This document shows, in pieces, positions 24,883 through 33,641 of a stretch of 64,000 bases of DNA; the stretch's first letter is position 1, and the number at the start of each line of letters is the position of its first letter. The DNA is from UBA2040 sp041751955 (GTDB lineage: Bacteria; Bacteroidota; Bacteroidia; Flavobacteriales_D; Crocinitomicaceae). The notes under the pieces are model-generated. The model worked only from the letters and a program-made list of their open reading frames with translations. It did not search any database and was not told the DNA's origin. Location: NCBI GenBank assembly GCA_041751955.1, contig JBGSIB010000061.1:50701-114700 (forward strand), written 5' to 3'. A program made the translations under genes and the position numbers.

Positions 24883-27069
24883 TTATCTCGTCCAAAGCAT
24901 TTCTCTGAATTTTGGTAATGGCCACAATTCATCATCTACTAAAATCTCCAATTTATCAGCATGGTAGCGGATTTCGTCGAAATGAACTTTTACCTTATCA
25001 CAGTATACTCTCGCTCTTTTCTCCATGTCTTCAATTTGATTGGCATCTTTTCTATCCACCAACATTCTGTCACATGCGTCTTTCATCTTGTTCATGTGCA
25101 AAGAAGTTCTCATCAATAAATCCAATTGAGCATCGCAAGCCACTTTTGCTTGTTTTTCGCCAAGTACGTCAAACATTCCTTGAACATTGGATAACAAATT
25201 ATTTTGATACTGAACAACGGCAGGCAAGATGTGATTCAAGGCTAAATCTCCCATCAATCGAGCTTCGATTTGTATTTTGTATACATAAGCTTCGTACTCT
25301 ATTTCCTGACGTGCATGTAATTCACGAGGAGAAAGAACCCCCATATCATCGAATAATTTGGCTACTTTTTTATCTCCCCAAACAGCAAGTGCACTGGGTG
25401 TATCTTTCAAATTAGACAAACCTCTTTTCTCAGCCTCTTTTACCCATTCATCACCATAACCATTTCCTTCGAAACGTATTTTTTTGGATTCTTTGATCAA
25501 TACTTGAAGTTCTTTCAAAATCGCTTCGTCCTTAGCTTCTCCTTTTGTAATTCTAGCATCCACCGACTTTTTGAAAATTTGCAATTGATTGGCCATGATA
25601 GTGTTTAAAACAATCATAGCAGAAGCGCAATTGGCAGATGATCCAACAGCACGGAATTCAAATTTGTTTCCGGTAAAAGCAAAAGGCGAAGTTCTGTTTC
25701 TATCCGTATTGTCTAAAATAATTTGCGGAATTTTTCCGATATTCAATTTAAGCTCCGTTTTTTCCTCAGGCGTCATTTTACCAGCTTTGACATTTTTCTC
25801 TAAATTATCTAAAGCTTGTGTCAATTGTGAACCGATAAAAGCAGAAATAATTGCCGGTGGCGCTTCATTTGCTCCCAAACGGTGATCATTTCCAGCCCCA
25901 GCAATACATGCTCTTAACAAATCAGCATTATTGTGCAAAGCCGCAATTGTGTTGACGAAAAATGTCAAAAACTGCAAATTAGATTTTGGATTTTTTCCAG
26001 GGGCTAAAAGATTCACTCCAGTATCCGTTGCCAAAGCCCAGTTATTGTGTTTTCCAGATCCGTTCACACCAGCAAATGGTTTTTCATGGAGTAGAACTCT
26101 AAAGTGGTGTTTTCTAGCTACTTTTTCCATGATATCCATCAACAACAAATTATGGTCATTGGCTAAGTTACACTCTTCAAAAATCGGAGCGCACTCAAAT
26201 TGATTTGGCGCTACTTCATTATGACGAGTAGTTACAGGAATTCCTAAACGTATCGATTCGTACTCGAACTCACGCATGAAATTGGTAGCCCTTTCTGGAA
26301 TGGAACCAAAATAATGATCGTCCAATTGTTGACCTTTTGCTGGCGCATGTCCAAACAAAGCTCTTCCTGTCATCATGATATCAGGACGAGCATTGAAATG
26401 TGAAGAGTCGATCAAGAAATATTCTTGCTCCCAACCCAATGTAGCCTGAACTTTTGTAACGTTTTTATCAAAATATTGACAAACTTCTTTCGCTGCATGA
26501 TCAACAGCATTCAAAGCTTTAAGCAAAGGCATTTTATAATCCAATGCTTCACCTGTGTAGGAAATAAAGATGGTTGGAATACACAATGTTTTGCTGATGA
26601 CGAAAGCTGGCGAAGATGGATCCCAAGCCGTATAACCTCTCGCTTCGAATGTATTTCTAATACCACCGTTTGGAAAAGAAGATGCGTCTGGCTCTTGTTG
26701 AACCAACAAATCTCCATCAAAACGCTCAATAGCTCTGCCTGGTCCTACTGGTTTAAAAAATGCATCATGCTTTTCTGCAGTCGTTCCTGTTAATGGTTGA
26801 AACCAATGCGTATAATGCGTGGCTCCTTTTGTCAAAGCCCAATCTTTCATTGCAGAGGCAACTTGGTCCGCAATTCGTCGATCCAAACGTGTTCCGTTCT
26901 GAATGGATTCAATCATCGATTTATATGCTTCACTCGGAAGATATTCACGCATGATTTCCGTATGAAACACATTCTCACCAAAAACATCTGATATTTTACC
27001 ATCAAAACTGATTTTGCGAGGAACTCTATTCATCACATCTTGATACGCTTGCATTCTTTTTGTCGCCAT
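24883..27069 (-). CDS. glnN: Glutamine synthetase, type III
   Basis: 728 residues, the length of the GSIII class and far longer than GSI. It makes glutamine from glutamate, ammonia and ATP, the main route of ammonium assimilation in Bacteroidota. GSIII landmarks include the N-terminal FGENVFHTEIMREYLP, the glutamate/metal block LGWEQEYFLID, VTTRHNEVAPNQFE, KPFAGVNGSGKHNNWA and DRNRTSPFAFTGNKFEFR. The last 130 residues are helical. It stands alone with its own promoter and terminator. The promoter overlaps an unusual concentric palindrome, which is a candidate for nitrogen-dependent control. No PII or amt gene is adjacent. Confidence 0.96.
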   Translation of the reverse strand: MATKRMQAYQDVMNRVPRKISFDGKISDVFGENVFHTEIMREYLPSEAYKSMIESIQNGTRLDRRIADQVASAMKDWALTKGATHYTHWFQPLTGTTAEKHDAFFKPVGPGRAIERFDGDLLVQQEPDASSFPNGGIRNTFEARGYTAWDPSSPAFVISKTLCIPTIFISYTGEALDYKMPLLKALNAVDHAAKEVCQYFDKNVTKVQATLGWEQEYFLIDSSHFNARPDIMMTGRALFGHAPAKGQQLDDHYFGSIPERATNFMREFEYESIRLGIPVTTRHNEVAPNQFECAPIFEECNLANDHNLLLMDIMEKVARKHHFRVLLHEKPFAGVNGSGKHNNWALATDTGVNLLAPGKNPKSNLQFLTFFVNTIAALHNNADLLRACIAGAGNDHRLGANEAPPAIISAFIGSQLTQALDNLEKNVKAGKMTPEEKTELKLNIGKIPQIILDNTDRNRTSPFAFTGNKFEFRAVGSSANCASAMIVLNTIMANQLQIFKKSVDARITKGEAKDEAILKELQVLIKESKKIRFEGNGYGDEWVKEAEKRGLSNLKDTPSALAVWGDKKVAKLFDDMGVLSPRELHARQEIEYEAYVYKIQIEARLMGDLALNHILPAVVQYQNNLLSNVQGMFDVLGEKQAKVACDAQLDLLMRTSLHMNKMKDACDRMLVDRKDANQIEDMEKRARVYCDKVKVHFDEIRYHADKLEILVDDELWPLPKFREMLWTR

Positions 27070-27094
27070 TTCTTGTAATTTTTAAGAATTTTGA

Positions 27095-27102
27095 CAAAGT
27101 TA
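27095..27102 (-). promoter_or_regulatory. -7 box for glutamine synthetase III
   Basis: The minus strand reads TAACTTTG. Predicted start near 27088, leader about 19 bases. A TTTG at 27126-27129 on the same strand could serve as -33, with a 23-base spacer; it lies inside the concentric palindrome. Confidence 0.6.
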
Positions 27103-27112
27103 GCTAATTTTT

Positions 27113-27159
27113 AAGGGGGTCATCTCAAAAAAAACTATTTTTTTTCAACGTACCCCCTT
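27113..27159. repeat. Concentric nested palindrome at the glutamine synthetase promoter
   Basis: Outer arms AAGGGGGT (27113-27120) and ACCCCCTT (27152-27159) are perfectly complementary over 8 bases. Inner arms are eight A's (27127-27134) and eight T's (27138-27145) around CTA. Both pairs share the same centre, base 27136. The six-base segments between arms (CATCTC and CAACGT) are not complementary. It sits over the -33 region of the glutamine synthetase promoter and just downstream of the terminator for the T9SS gene. A two-layer operator or a DNA cruciform are possible roles. Confidence 0.7.
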
Positions 27160-27171
27160 TGAAATGAACAA

Positions 27172-27208
27172 AAACAAAAAAAAAGTCGACTATTTCTAGC
27201 CGACTTTT
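27172..27208 (-). terminator. Terminator after the T9SS-sorted protein gene
   Basis: AAAAGTCG (27181-27188) and CGACTTTT (27201-27208) form a perfect 8-base stem with a 12-base loop; on the minus strand it runs into a long T tract. It lies 25 bases after the stop. Confidence 0.8.
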
Positions 27209-27232
27209 AATTTTAATTAAAGATGATTGTTC

Positions 27233-29680
27233 TTATTTTTTCACAATTCTAACTATAGACACTTCGCTTCCCGAGCTTATTCGAACCAAGTAAGTTCCTT
27301 GCGAAACATTGCTTAAATCTAAATTCTTACTGAAACCGTCTACTTTTTCATTAAAAATAACTTTTCCTGTTATATCTAAAACGCTAATGTTATCCATGCG
27401 CTTCGCTGAAGTCAATATTACGTTAGCTTCAAACGGATTTGGATAAACACTCACTTCATTTGCTTTCACATCTCCTAATCCGAGGTAAGCATTCACATTG
27501 AAAGTTGTATTGGTTATAATCGCTGGATTCCAGTCAAAATAAATATAGCCTGTGTTTTCAATTACTGAACCAACTGTATTTATTGCGTTTTCTTTTATTG
27601 AAAAAACAACATCACCATGTGAAGCAGGCTCATTAGTTGTGCTATCTGGCAACCATATTCCCGGGAAGTTGAATTTCATGACTCCATTACCCAAGTCAAT
27701 CAACTGCATGTTGTGTGAAGCTGAAATAACTTTCAATGTTGACCAATCCAAGTTCGTACTTAAACTATCGATAATATATACATCTTGTGCAGGAGCTGTT
27801 CCTGTGTTTTGGAAACGCAGTACAAAGGTTAATTCATCTTGTGTTCCTGGATCAATCACCGTTGGATGACTAACTGATTTATCATTGGGATCATAGCTGT
27901 TTCCAAGAATCATACACAGACTTCCTTCATTGTTGAATGCGTTGCAATCAGAAGTTGAACCTAAAGCTGTGATTACGGATGAATAAACATGTGAAGTACC
28001 TGAAGGATAACCTGATGGCACGAAGAATTTGATGATATCTGTGTTGTAGATATAAGATGAACCGGGTCCAAATGTCCAAGTTATAGTGTTACCCGAAGTT
28101 ACATAATTCGGATACAGAATTGAACTCAAATCTGGAATAACGCCAGATGGGTATGTCAAAGTCAAAGTATATCCTGTAGTTGTATTTGCTCCATTATTTC
28201 CCCATTTCAATTTAATGTAATTGTTTTGGTTTTGATAATAACCAATCCAAGGGCTTACAGTTGTCCATAAATCTGCACATAAAACGGGTGAACAATTAAT
28301 TCCAATATACACTGGAGAAGGATTGTTGCAGTCTGTAAGCACAGTGATTACATTATTTGGTGAACTGTATCCATGAGCAGTCAACCACCACTGAGGAACC
28401 ATTAAAATGGCCGCCCCTCCAAAGAAAGCCTGACCTGAATAACTGAAAAGACCGTTAGAATCAGAATAAATGGTTGTCATATAATTGGTGTTTCCAGACA
28501 ATTGAATAGGCGCATTCGGAATAACAACCTCTCCACTATCTAAAGCACCGTTTCCATTTGCATCGCAGAAAACCCAACCTATAATACATTCTGTTGCTAC
28601 TTGCGCTGAATCACAATTCACAGGAAAATTCGCAATCGAAACATTTCCACTAGTTTGACATGGTTCTATAACTAAACTTGTTGAGTTTGAGGTGAATTGA
28701 TAACCATTCTGTCCTAGCCAATTGGCATCAACTGAAACAACAGCTGTATCTTGATTGCCATTCATTGCATAGAAATTGTAATATCCATTCGGATCCGTAT
28801 ACTGTAACAATGTAATGTTATTGTACGCGATGGTCACTGGCGCATTATAAACTCCCATCTCCCCAGAATCAAAAACTCCATTGTTGTTATTGTCGCAGAA
28901 TACTTGTCCAAAAACACAACCATCTGCTGGCGGTGGAATAGAATCGCAGATAACTATAGTTTGAAAAGTAATTTGAGCAGGGAAATTTCCTTGAATAACA
29001 AAGGTACTAGGTGTAATCACCAAAGAATTGTAACCGTTTGCAATCAACCATGATGGATTAATTGCTAAGCTATAGCTTCCACTTGGTAGATTTGATACGA
29101 TTGTTGTACCCGCGTTCGTCGTAAATGCAGAAACATATCCATTTGCTCCTGTAATTAGCATATCAACTCCTGAATAGATGGTTGAATCGGTGACCCCATT
29201 ACTATCGCAATCAACGTTTACGAAACCATAAAAATATGTCGGGCAGTTGGGTGAAAATGTAAAATTTGAATTGGTTAAAAACGAATTGTTTAGTGGGTTA
29301 CTCACCATCACTGAAATTGGAAAATTAATCGTGCCAGTCGGACTATAAGTATGTTGTACCGCTCCTGGTGCAAATAGAGGTGCGGTCGGCGCTTGATAAA
29401 TTCCCGTATAATTGGACGAGGTTCCATCACCCCAATTTACCGTGACCAACAATTGTTGCCCAGGCAAAATACCATTCGTACTTATAAAGTATAAATGATC
29501 GGCTGTTTGACTATACCCCCAAGCATCCACCCAAAAATCCAATTCTGCAACATTATCACATGAATTGTTCCAAGTAGAGGTGTCATCTAAATAGGTTATA
29601 TTAAAGGATTGTCCAAAAGCAAAACTACCCATAAACACAAGGGATAGAATAAGTAAATTTCTTTGTATAAAGGTTTTCAT
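27233..29680 (-). CDS. Secreted T9SS type A substrate with SdrD/B-like repeats
   Basis: 815 residues. Signal peptide at 1-23 (FMGSFAFGQ). A beta domain with NWGDGTSSNYTG follows. Two clear SdrD-like units carry calcium-loop motifs: FGQVFCDNNNNGVFDSGE (about 257-275) and IGWVFCDANGNGALDSGE (about 368-386); a third, degenerate one (VDCDSNGVTDS) is near residue 155. A DPNDKSVSHP-type conserved domain then spans about 590-735 (FVLRFQNTGTAPAQDVYIID). The last 75 or so residues are the T9SS type A sorting domain (NEVSVYPNPFEANV to SIVRIVKK). Export is therefore by Sec and then the type 9 system, to the cell surface or medium. Role may be adhesion; no enzyme motif is seen. Confidence 0.88.
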   Translation of the reverse strand: MKTFIQRNLLILSLVFMGSFAFGQSFNITYLDDTSTWNNSCDNVAELDFWVDAWGYSQTADHLYFISTNGILPGQQLLVTVNWGDGTSSNYTGIYQAPTAPLFAPGAVQHTYSPTGTINFPISVMVSNPLNNSFLTNSNFTFSPNCPTYFYGFVNVDCDSNGVTDSTIYSGVDMLITGANGYVSAFTTNAGTTIVSNLPSGSYSLAINPSWLIANGYNSLVITPSTFVIQGNFPAQITFQTIVICDSIPPPADGCVFGQVFCDNNNNGVFDSGEMGVYNAPVTIAYNNITLLQYTDPNGYYNFYAMNGNQDTAVVSVDANWLGQNGYQFTSNSTSLVIEPCQTSGNVSIANFPVNCDSAQVATECIIGWVFCDANGNGALDSGEVVIPNAPIQLSGNTNYMTTIYSDSNGLFSYSGQAFFGGAAILMVPQWWLTAHGYSSPNNVITVLTDCNNPSPVYIGINCSPVLCADLWTTVSPWIGYYQNQNNYIKLKWGNNGANTTTGYTLTLTYPSGVIPDLSSILYPNYVTSGNTITWTFGPGSSYIYNTDIIKFFVPSGYPSGTSHVYSSVITALGSTSDCNAFNNEGSLCMILGNSYDPNDKSVSHPTVIDPGTQDELTFVLRFQNTGTAPAQDVYIIDSLSTNLDWSTLKVISASHNMQLIDLGNGVMKFNFPGIWLPDSTTNEPASHGDVVFSIKENAINTVGSVIENTGYIYFDWNPAIITNTTFNVNAYLGLGDVKANEVSVYPNPFEANVILTSAKRMDNISVLDITGKVIFNEKVDGFSKNLDLSNVSQGTYLVRISSGSEVSIVRIVKK

Positions 29681-29690
29681 AGTTGATTAT

Positions 29691-29765
29691 TTAAAGTTTG
29701 TATGCTTCAAGTAACGTTCCCAAATGTTCTTTCGGGGGGGGAATTAGTTTCTTTGTTATTTCCAT
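29691..29765 (-). CDS. Possible 24-residue leader peptide with proline codons in a C8 tract
   Basis: An ATG at 29765 opens a 24-codon frame ending in EAYKL, 10 bases before the T9SS gene start. Three consecutive proline codons are written by a run of eight C's on the coding strand (29734-29741 as G's on the plus strand). The frame is in fact open back to the stop of the upstream M16 peptidase gene. It may be a leader peptide, a degraded gene end, or chance; I cannot choose from sequence alone. Confidence 0.2.
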   Translation of the reverse strand: MEITKKLIPPPKEHLGTLLEAYKL

Positions 29766-29834
29766 GACGCCTAATTTTCTAATTAGTTGTTCTTTGGCTA
29801 CAATAACAATTAAGTTGAGTGGAGGGAAATGAAT

Positions 29835-31070
29835 TTAACCTATGGTGAAAACCAATTCAGATAACTGATTTTCAGATAAATACAAATTTGAAATTCTTAA
29901 AATATCATCGGCAGTTAACTTTTCTATGCTGGCATTCATTTGAGCAATTGAATCTACTTCATTGAAAAGCAAAACACTTTTACCCAAGCTCAACATAAGC
30001 CCAGAATGACTCTCCATAGCTAGGGCTAAATGACCTTTATATTGTTCTTTGGCCATTTTAAGTTGCTTGTCCCCTAATTTTTTAGTACGCATTTGTGCAA
30101 TTTCATCTTTCAAAATCTTCCAAGATTTTTTCAAGTTCTTCTTATCCGTCCCAAAATAAATAGTCCAAAATCCTATTTCAGAATAAGGTGTATAAGAAGC
30201 TTCAATATTGTATGAGTATCCATATTTCTCACGGATTGACAAATTGAGTCGAGAATTTAAAGCTGGCCCTCCTAAAATATTCATAAGTAACAACATTCCT
30301 TTTCTATCATCGTCAGAATAACCTGGAGCATAACCACCAATTACAGAATGCACTTGATAATTTGCTTCTGGGGAAACCAAATGAAAAGTGTGTTCTTCTT
30401 TGAATGCATTCAGCTTTTTCTTTGCGCTGTTGCTTTTGCAATGACCAAAATATTTCTCAGCAAGTTTTATAAATTTCTCAGGCGACTCTTTACCAACATA
30501 TGAAACAACCATGTTTTCGGCATAAAAATGTTTCTCTAGATAATTTTCGAGATCTTTTTTAGAAAAACCTGAAACACTTTCTACTGTCCCTAGTATATTG
30601 GTTCCCAGCGGGTGTTTACCAAATAAATGCGCTTCAAAATCATCAAAAATCTTGTCGCCTGGGCTATCGAGATATGAATTAATTTCATCTAGAACGATCT
30701 CCTTTTCTTTTTCAATTTCTTTGGTGGGAAAATTGGCATTAAGAGTAATATCTGCTAAAAGTTCTGTTGCTCGGTCCAAATGATTATTGGTAAAGGCTGC
30801 ATAAACCACCAATTCCTCCTTGGATGTGTATGCATTCAATTCCCCGCCTACTGAATCTAGTCTTGAAAGTACGTGGAAAGTTTTGCGCTTGTGTGTTCCT
30901 TTAAAAATACAATGCTCAAGAAAATGGGCTAAACCCTCTTCGTGTTTTTCCTCAAACCTAGATCCTGCCAACACGTTCACTCCCAAATGTGCCACCGGGG
31001 AGGACGTTTGAAGGTAAACCAGACGCAATCCGTTGGAAAGCTTAAATATTTTAGGTTGCCATTCTTCCAT
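29835..31070 (-). CDS. M16 family zinc metallopeptidase (processing-peptidase type)
   Basis: 411 residues, cytoplasmic by lack of signal peptide. The inverted zinc motif is HFLEH at 49-53 (GLAHFLEHCIFKGT), with the third ligand expected in the VLDEINSYLDSP block near residue 135. The second half (about 215-411) has the inactive M16_C fold with YGYSYNIEASY. The family cleaves peptides and prepro-sequences. This is a single-chain two-domain unit, in contrast to the secreted pair at 33642-37199. It is the last gene of a DUF4494-pdxH-M16 run: pdxH ends four bases upstream. Confidence 0.93.
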   Translation of the reverse strand: MEEWQPKIFKLSNGLRLVYLQTSSPVAHLGVNVLAGSRFEEKHEEGLAHFLEHCIFKGTHKRKTFHVLSRLDSVGGELNAYTSKEELVVYAAFTNNHLDRATELLADITLNANFPTKEIEKEKEIVLDEINSYLDSPGDKIFDDFEAHLFGKHPLGTNILGTVESVSGFSKKDLENYLEKHFYAENMVVSYVGKESPEKFIKLAEKYFGHCKSNSAKKKLNAFKEEHTFHLVSPEANYQVHSVIGGYAPGYSDDDRKGMLLLMNILGGPALNSRLNLSIREKYGYSYNIEASYTPYSEIGFWTIYFGTDKKNLKKSWKILKDEIAQMRTKKLGDKQLKMAKEQYKGHLALAMESHSGLMLSLGKSVLLFNEVDSIAQMNASIEKLTADDILRISNLYLSENQLSELVFTIG

Positions 31071-31074
31071 CTTT

Positions 31075-31716
31075 TTAAGGATTTATTCTAAAAACCTTCC
31101 ATTTGTCATCAACGAGTTGAAAAACGAAACGGTCATGTAAACGCGATGGGCGACCTTGCCAAAATTCTATATGGTTTGCAAAAACTTGATATCCACCCCA
31201 ATGCTCTGGTCTCGGGACTGCATTTGGATATTTTTCATTCAATTCTATCAATCTTTTTTCAAGTACATCTCGGGACTCAAGTACTTCACTTTGATGAGAT
31301 GCCCATGCACCCAACTGACTCGCTCTTGGACGAGAAGCAAAATATTCATCGCTTAATTTACTGTCCACTTTTGTGGCAAGACCGTCGATGCGAATTTGAC
31401 GCTGACTTTGCGGCCAAAAGAACAAAAGACTCACATTGGGATTTGATTCGATATCTTTTCCCTTCTGACTTTTATAATTGGTGTAAAAAATGAATTTTTC
31501 GCTTGAACACTCCTTTAAATATACAATTCGACTGCTCGGTGCTCCATCTTTATTTACCGTCGAAATGGTCATTGCGTTCGGCTCATTCTCTTTATCAAAA
31601 GCATCTTTGTACCAAGCAAAAAACATTTCAAAAGGAGCATCCCCCATATGACTTTCTAGTTTTCCTTTATCGAAATCACTGTGGTCATCACGCAATGCTT
31701 GAAAAAAATCGTCCAT
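31075..31716 (-). CDS. pdxH: Pyridoxamine 5'-phosphate oxidase
   Basis: 213 residues. FMN enzyme that makes pyridoxal 5'-phosphate from the pyridoxine and pyridoxamine forms. Family blocks: SSRIVYLKEC, FYTNYKSQKGKDI, FFWPQSQRQIRI, SRPRASQLGAWASHQS and the C-terminal EFWQGRPSRLHDR, which carries the substrate-binding arginine and histidine. It overlaps the DUF4494 stop by one base (TAATG). In the window it complements yggS and serC as part of PLP supply. Confidence 0.96.
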   Translation of the reverse strand: MDDFFQALRDDHSDFDKGKLESHMGDAPFEMFFAWYKDAFDKENEPNAMTISTVNKDGAPSSRIVYLKECSSEKFIFYTNYKSQKGKDIESNPNVSLLFFWPQSQRQIRIDGLATKVDSKLSDEYFASRPRASQLGAWASHQSEVLESRDVLEKRLIELNEKYPNAVPRPEHWGGYQVFANHIEFWQGRPSRLHDRFVFQLVDDKWKVFRINP

Positions 31717-32318
31717 TATTCTCCGTCCTCCTCTTCGAAATCGTCAGAAATTTCGTTTTCTACCTCTTCTAAATCTTCTTCTTCATCCAAATCTGACCCC
31801 GGAGCGGAGAATACTTTTTTACCTGTTTTTGGCATTTCTTCCACCTCATCCTCAAGTTCTATTGGACGACGACTAAGTTCTTTATCCATTTGCTCTTGAT
31901 AAGGAAAAACTTCCACAATTGGACTAACTGATATTATAGGTATTTCAAAATCAACCATTAAGGTGGCTAAACTTTCTTTAATTCTGTCGTAGGCTTCTTT
32001 GATAGAATGAGCGGTAACCAAGAAATTCTGTGACACCTTTTTAGCTTTTTCAGAATCAGCATCCATGGATTCGTATGATAATTTGATTTTATACCAAACG
32101 TCAGCATCTTCATAAAAGAATATATCGTGAATTTCGGTTCTTACAATACCAACGACATTGAACTCTCCTCGTATTATTGAGCCTAACTCTTCATAGATAC
32201 GAGCTTCTGCATCTGTAAATGTCATTGCGGCCAACAAATAAGGCTCTGTTACCCTTTTGAAACTGCCGTTTTCTAACTGTTTTGTGTATTTAACCTTTAC
32301 GGTGAACCAATTATTCAT
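31716..32318 (-). CDS. DUF4494 family protein with acidic tail
   Basis: 200 residues, cytoplasmic. The DUF4494 body occupies about 1-150: NNWFTVKVKYTKQLENG, then VTEPYLLAAMTFTDAEARIY and WYKIKLSYE. Residues about 160-200 are a strongly acidic tail (DLDEEEDLEEVENE), which looks disordered. The family is confined to Bacteroidota and has no known function. It has its own promoter and leads into pdxH through a TAATG overlap. Confidence 0.85.
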   Translation of the reverse strand: MNNWFTVKVKYTKQLENGSFKRVTEPYLLAAMTFTDAEARIYEELGSIIRGEFNVVGIVRTEIHDIFFYEDADVWYKIKLSYESMDADSEKAKKVSQNFLVTAHSIKEAYDRIKESLATLMVDFEIPIISVSPIVEVFPYQEQMDKELSRRPIELEDEVEEMPKTGKKVFSAPGSDLDEEEDLEEVENEISDDFEEEDGE

Positions 32319-32349
32319 GTGATTGATAGAATTTATATTTAACGAGGTG

Positions 32350-32357
32350 CAAATATA
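32350..32357 (-). promoter_or_regulatory. -7 box for DUF4494-pdxH-M16
   Basis: The minus strand reads TATATTTG, giving a predicted start near 32343 and a leader of about 25 bases. Confidence 0.6.
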
Positions 32358-32399
32358 AGGTCTAAATCACTGAGAAGAAAGTGTAAAAATGAAAACTTA

Positions 32400-33476
32400 T
32401 TAAAGGTTATACTCTCTCCCTTGCCAATAGACTTTGAAACTTCGATTGAAAAGTTCAACGAGCACCGAACTTCCATAAATCTCATATTTAGCATCCATTT
32501 GGTTGGTCATGTTGATTACTTTTCCATCGATAACTGCGTCTACACCTTTCATAATATTTCGAAATGCGAATACATCATTTTTAATTTTATAATCCGTTGG
32601 AAGAAAATTACAAACCCTTATTTTGACATCACCTACCTGGTAAAAAAGAAAATTGTTTTCATACCAAATGACCACATCATCTTTTACTTCCCAGAAACTC
32701 GCTCCAAAATTAGACAGTGCGGTTTTGTTTCCATCTTGGTAACGGATTAAATTTCCATTTCTATCTTCATAAACAACAAAACCTCTTCCAGCTTGATGCT
32801 TGACTACAAATTGTTGTTCAACATCCACAAATTCACCTTTGTCGAAAACGGCAAAACTTCTCATGACGGGGTCGTTAAACGAGAGAATATCTGTTCCACA
32901 AGAAAAATCTATATTTCCGACCCAAACATCAATGTCATAAATTTCACCATTCCAAAAAATGCGGTAATAATCCCCATTATCTCGGTAGGCAAAAATATTT
33001 TCACCAATATTTGCCGGCCATGTCAGCTCTCCTGACATTTGAGTTATTGGATAAATCTCATTTTTATAGTAGGCACTAATCGTGTTGAATCTTGAATCCT
33101 GATAAACGACTATGCTATCTCTTGTCGCATATTCTCTGCACAAATAAGTTAAGGTTCGCATATCTCCAACATCCCACAAATTCAACGTTTCGCCAATTCT
33201 CCAGGTAACTAAATGGTCCGATACGACATAATCGGCATTAATATTGGCTACATCTATCTTTTTCTTTCCATTATAGATGATCAAATTTCCTCTATTATCG
33301 TAATAACCAACAACTTCATCGCCAGCCTTGAAATTTTCTATTCTTTGAAACTCAATTTGTCGGAAAGTGCCGTTTTCAAAAGTGCGGAAGAATTCATTGA
33401 AATCAACAAAAGGAATCATGGTTTGACTCATTCCTGAAAGTGAAATGAGCATAAACATTGTAAACATTTTTTTCAT
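32400..33476 (-). CDS. Secreted beta-repeat protein, function unknown
   Basis: 358 residues with a short signal peptide (1-17, ending GMSQ). The rest alternates short beta strands with a repeating pattern of about 45-50 residues: VVGYYDNRGNLIIYNGKK near 55 recurs as FVVYEDRNGNLIRYQDGNK near 235, and both are followed by a W/YxxG segment (VTWRIGETLNLW, VIWYENNFLFYQVGD). This suggests a propeller-like or beta-solenoid fold. No family, catalytic motif or sorting domain is recognised. It is divergent from the M16 pair. Confidence 0.65.
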   Translation of the reverse strand: MKKMFTMFMLISLSGMSQTMIPFVDFNEFFRTFENGTFRQIEFQRIENFKAGDEVVGYYDNRGNLIIYNGKKKIDVANINADYVVSDHLVTWRIGETLNLWDVGDMRTLTYLCREYATRDSIVVYQDSRFNTISAYYKNEIYPITQMSGELTWPANIGENIFAYRDNGDYYRIFWNGEIYDIDVWVGNIDFSCGTDILSFNDPVMRSFAVFDKGEFVDVEQQFVVKHQAGRGFVVYEDRNGNLIRYQDGNKTALSNFGASFWEVKDDVVIWYENNFLFYQVGDVKIRVCNFLPTDYKIKNDVFAFRNIMKGVDAVIDGKVINMTNQMDAKYEIYGSSVLVELFNRSFKVYWQGREYNL

Positions 33477-33641
33477 ACTCGACTAAATTACAATTATTGT
33501 TCCAGATTCTTCAACGGGAAGGAATTTCAATTATTTTAATCTTTGAAAGTTTGTTAATATTCAAGAAGGATTTCTTGAAAGTCTAGACTACTCGGAATTT
33601 CTTGCTTATTTTGGCGGATTAAAATTAGATTAATCAAAACT

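Noticed and set aside
24912..25415. Plus-strand open frame of 167 codons opposite glutamine synthetase
   Set aside because: Entirely within the antisense of a canonical gene; cysteine- and histidine-rich nonsense composition.
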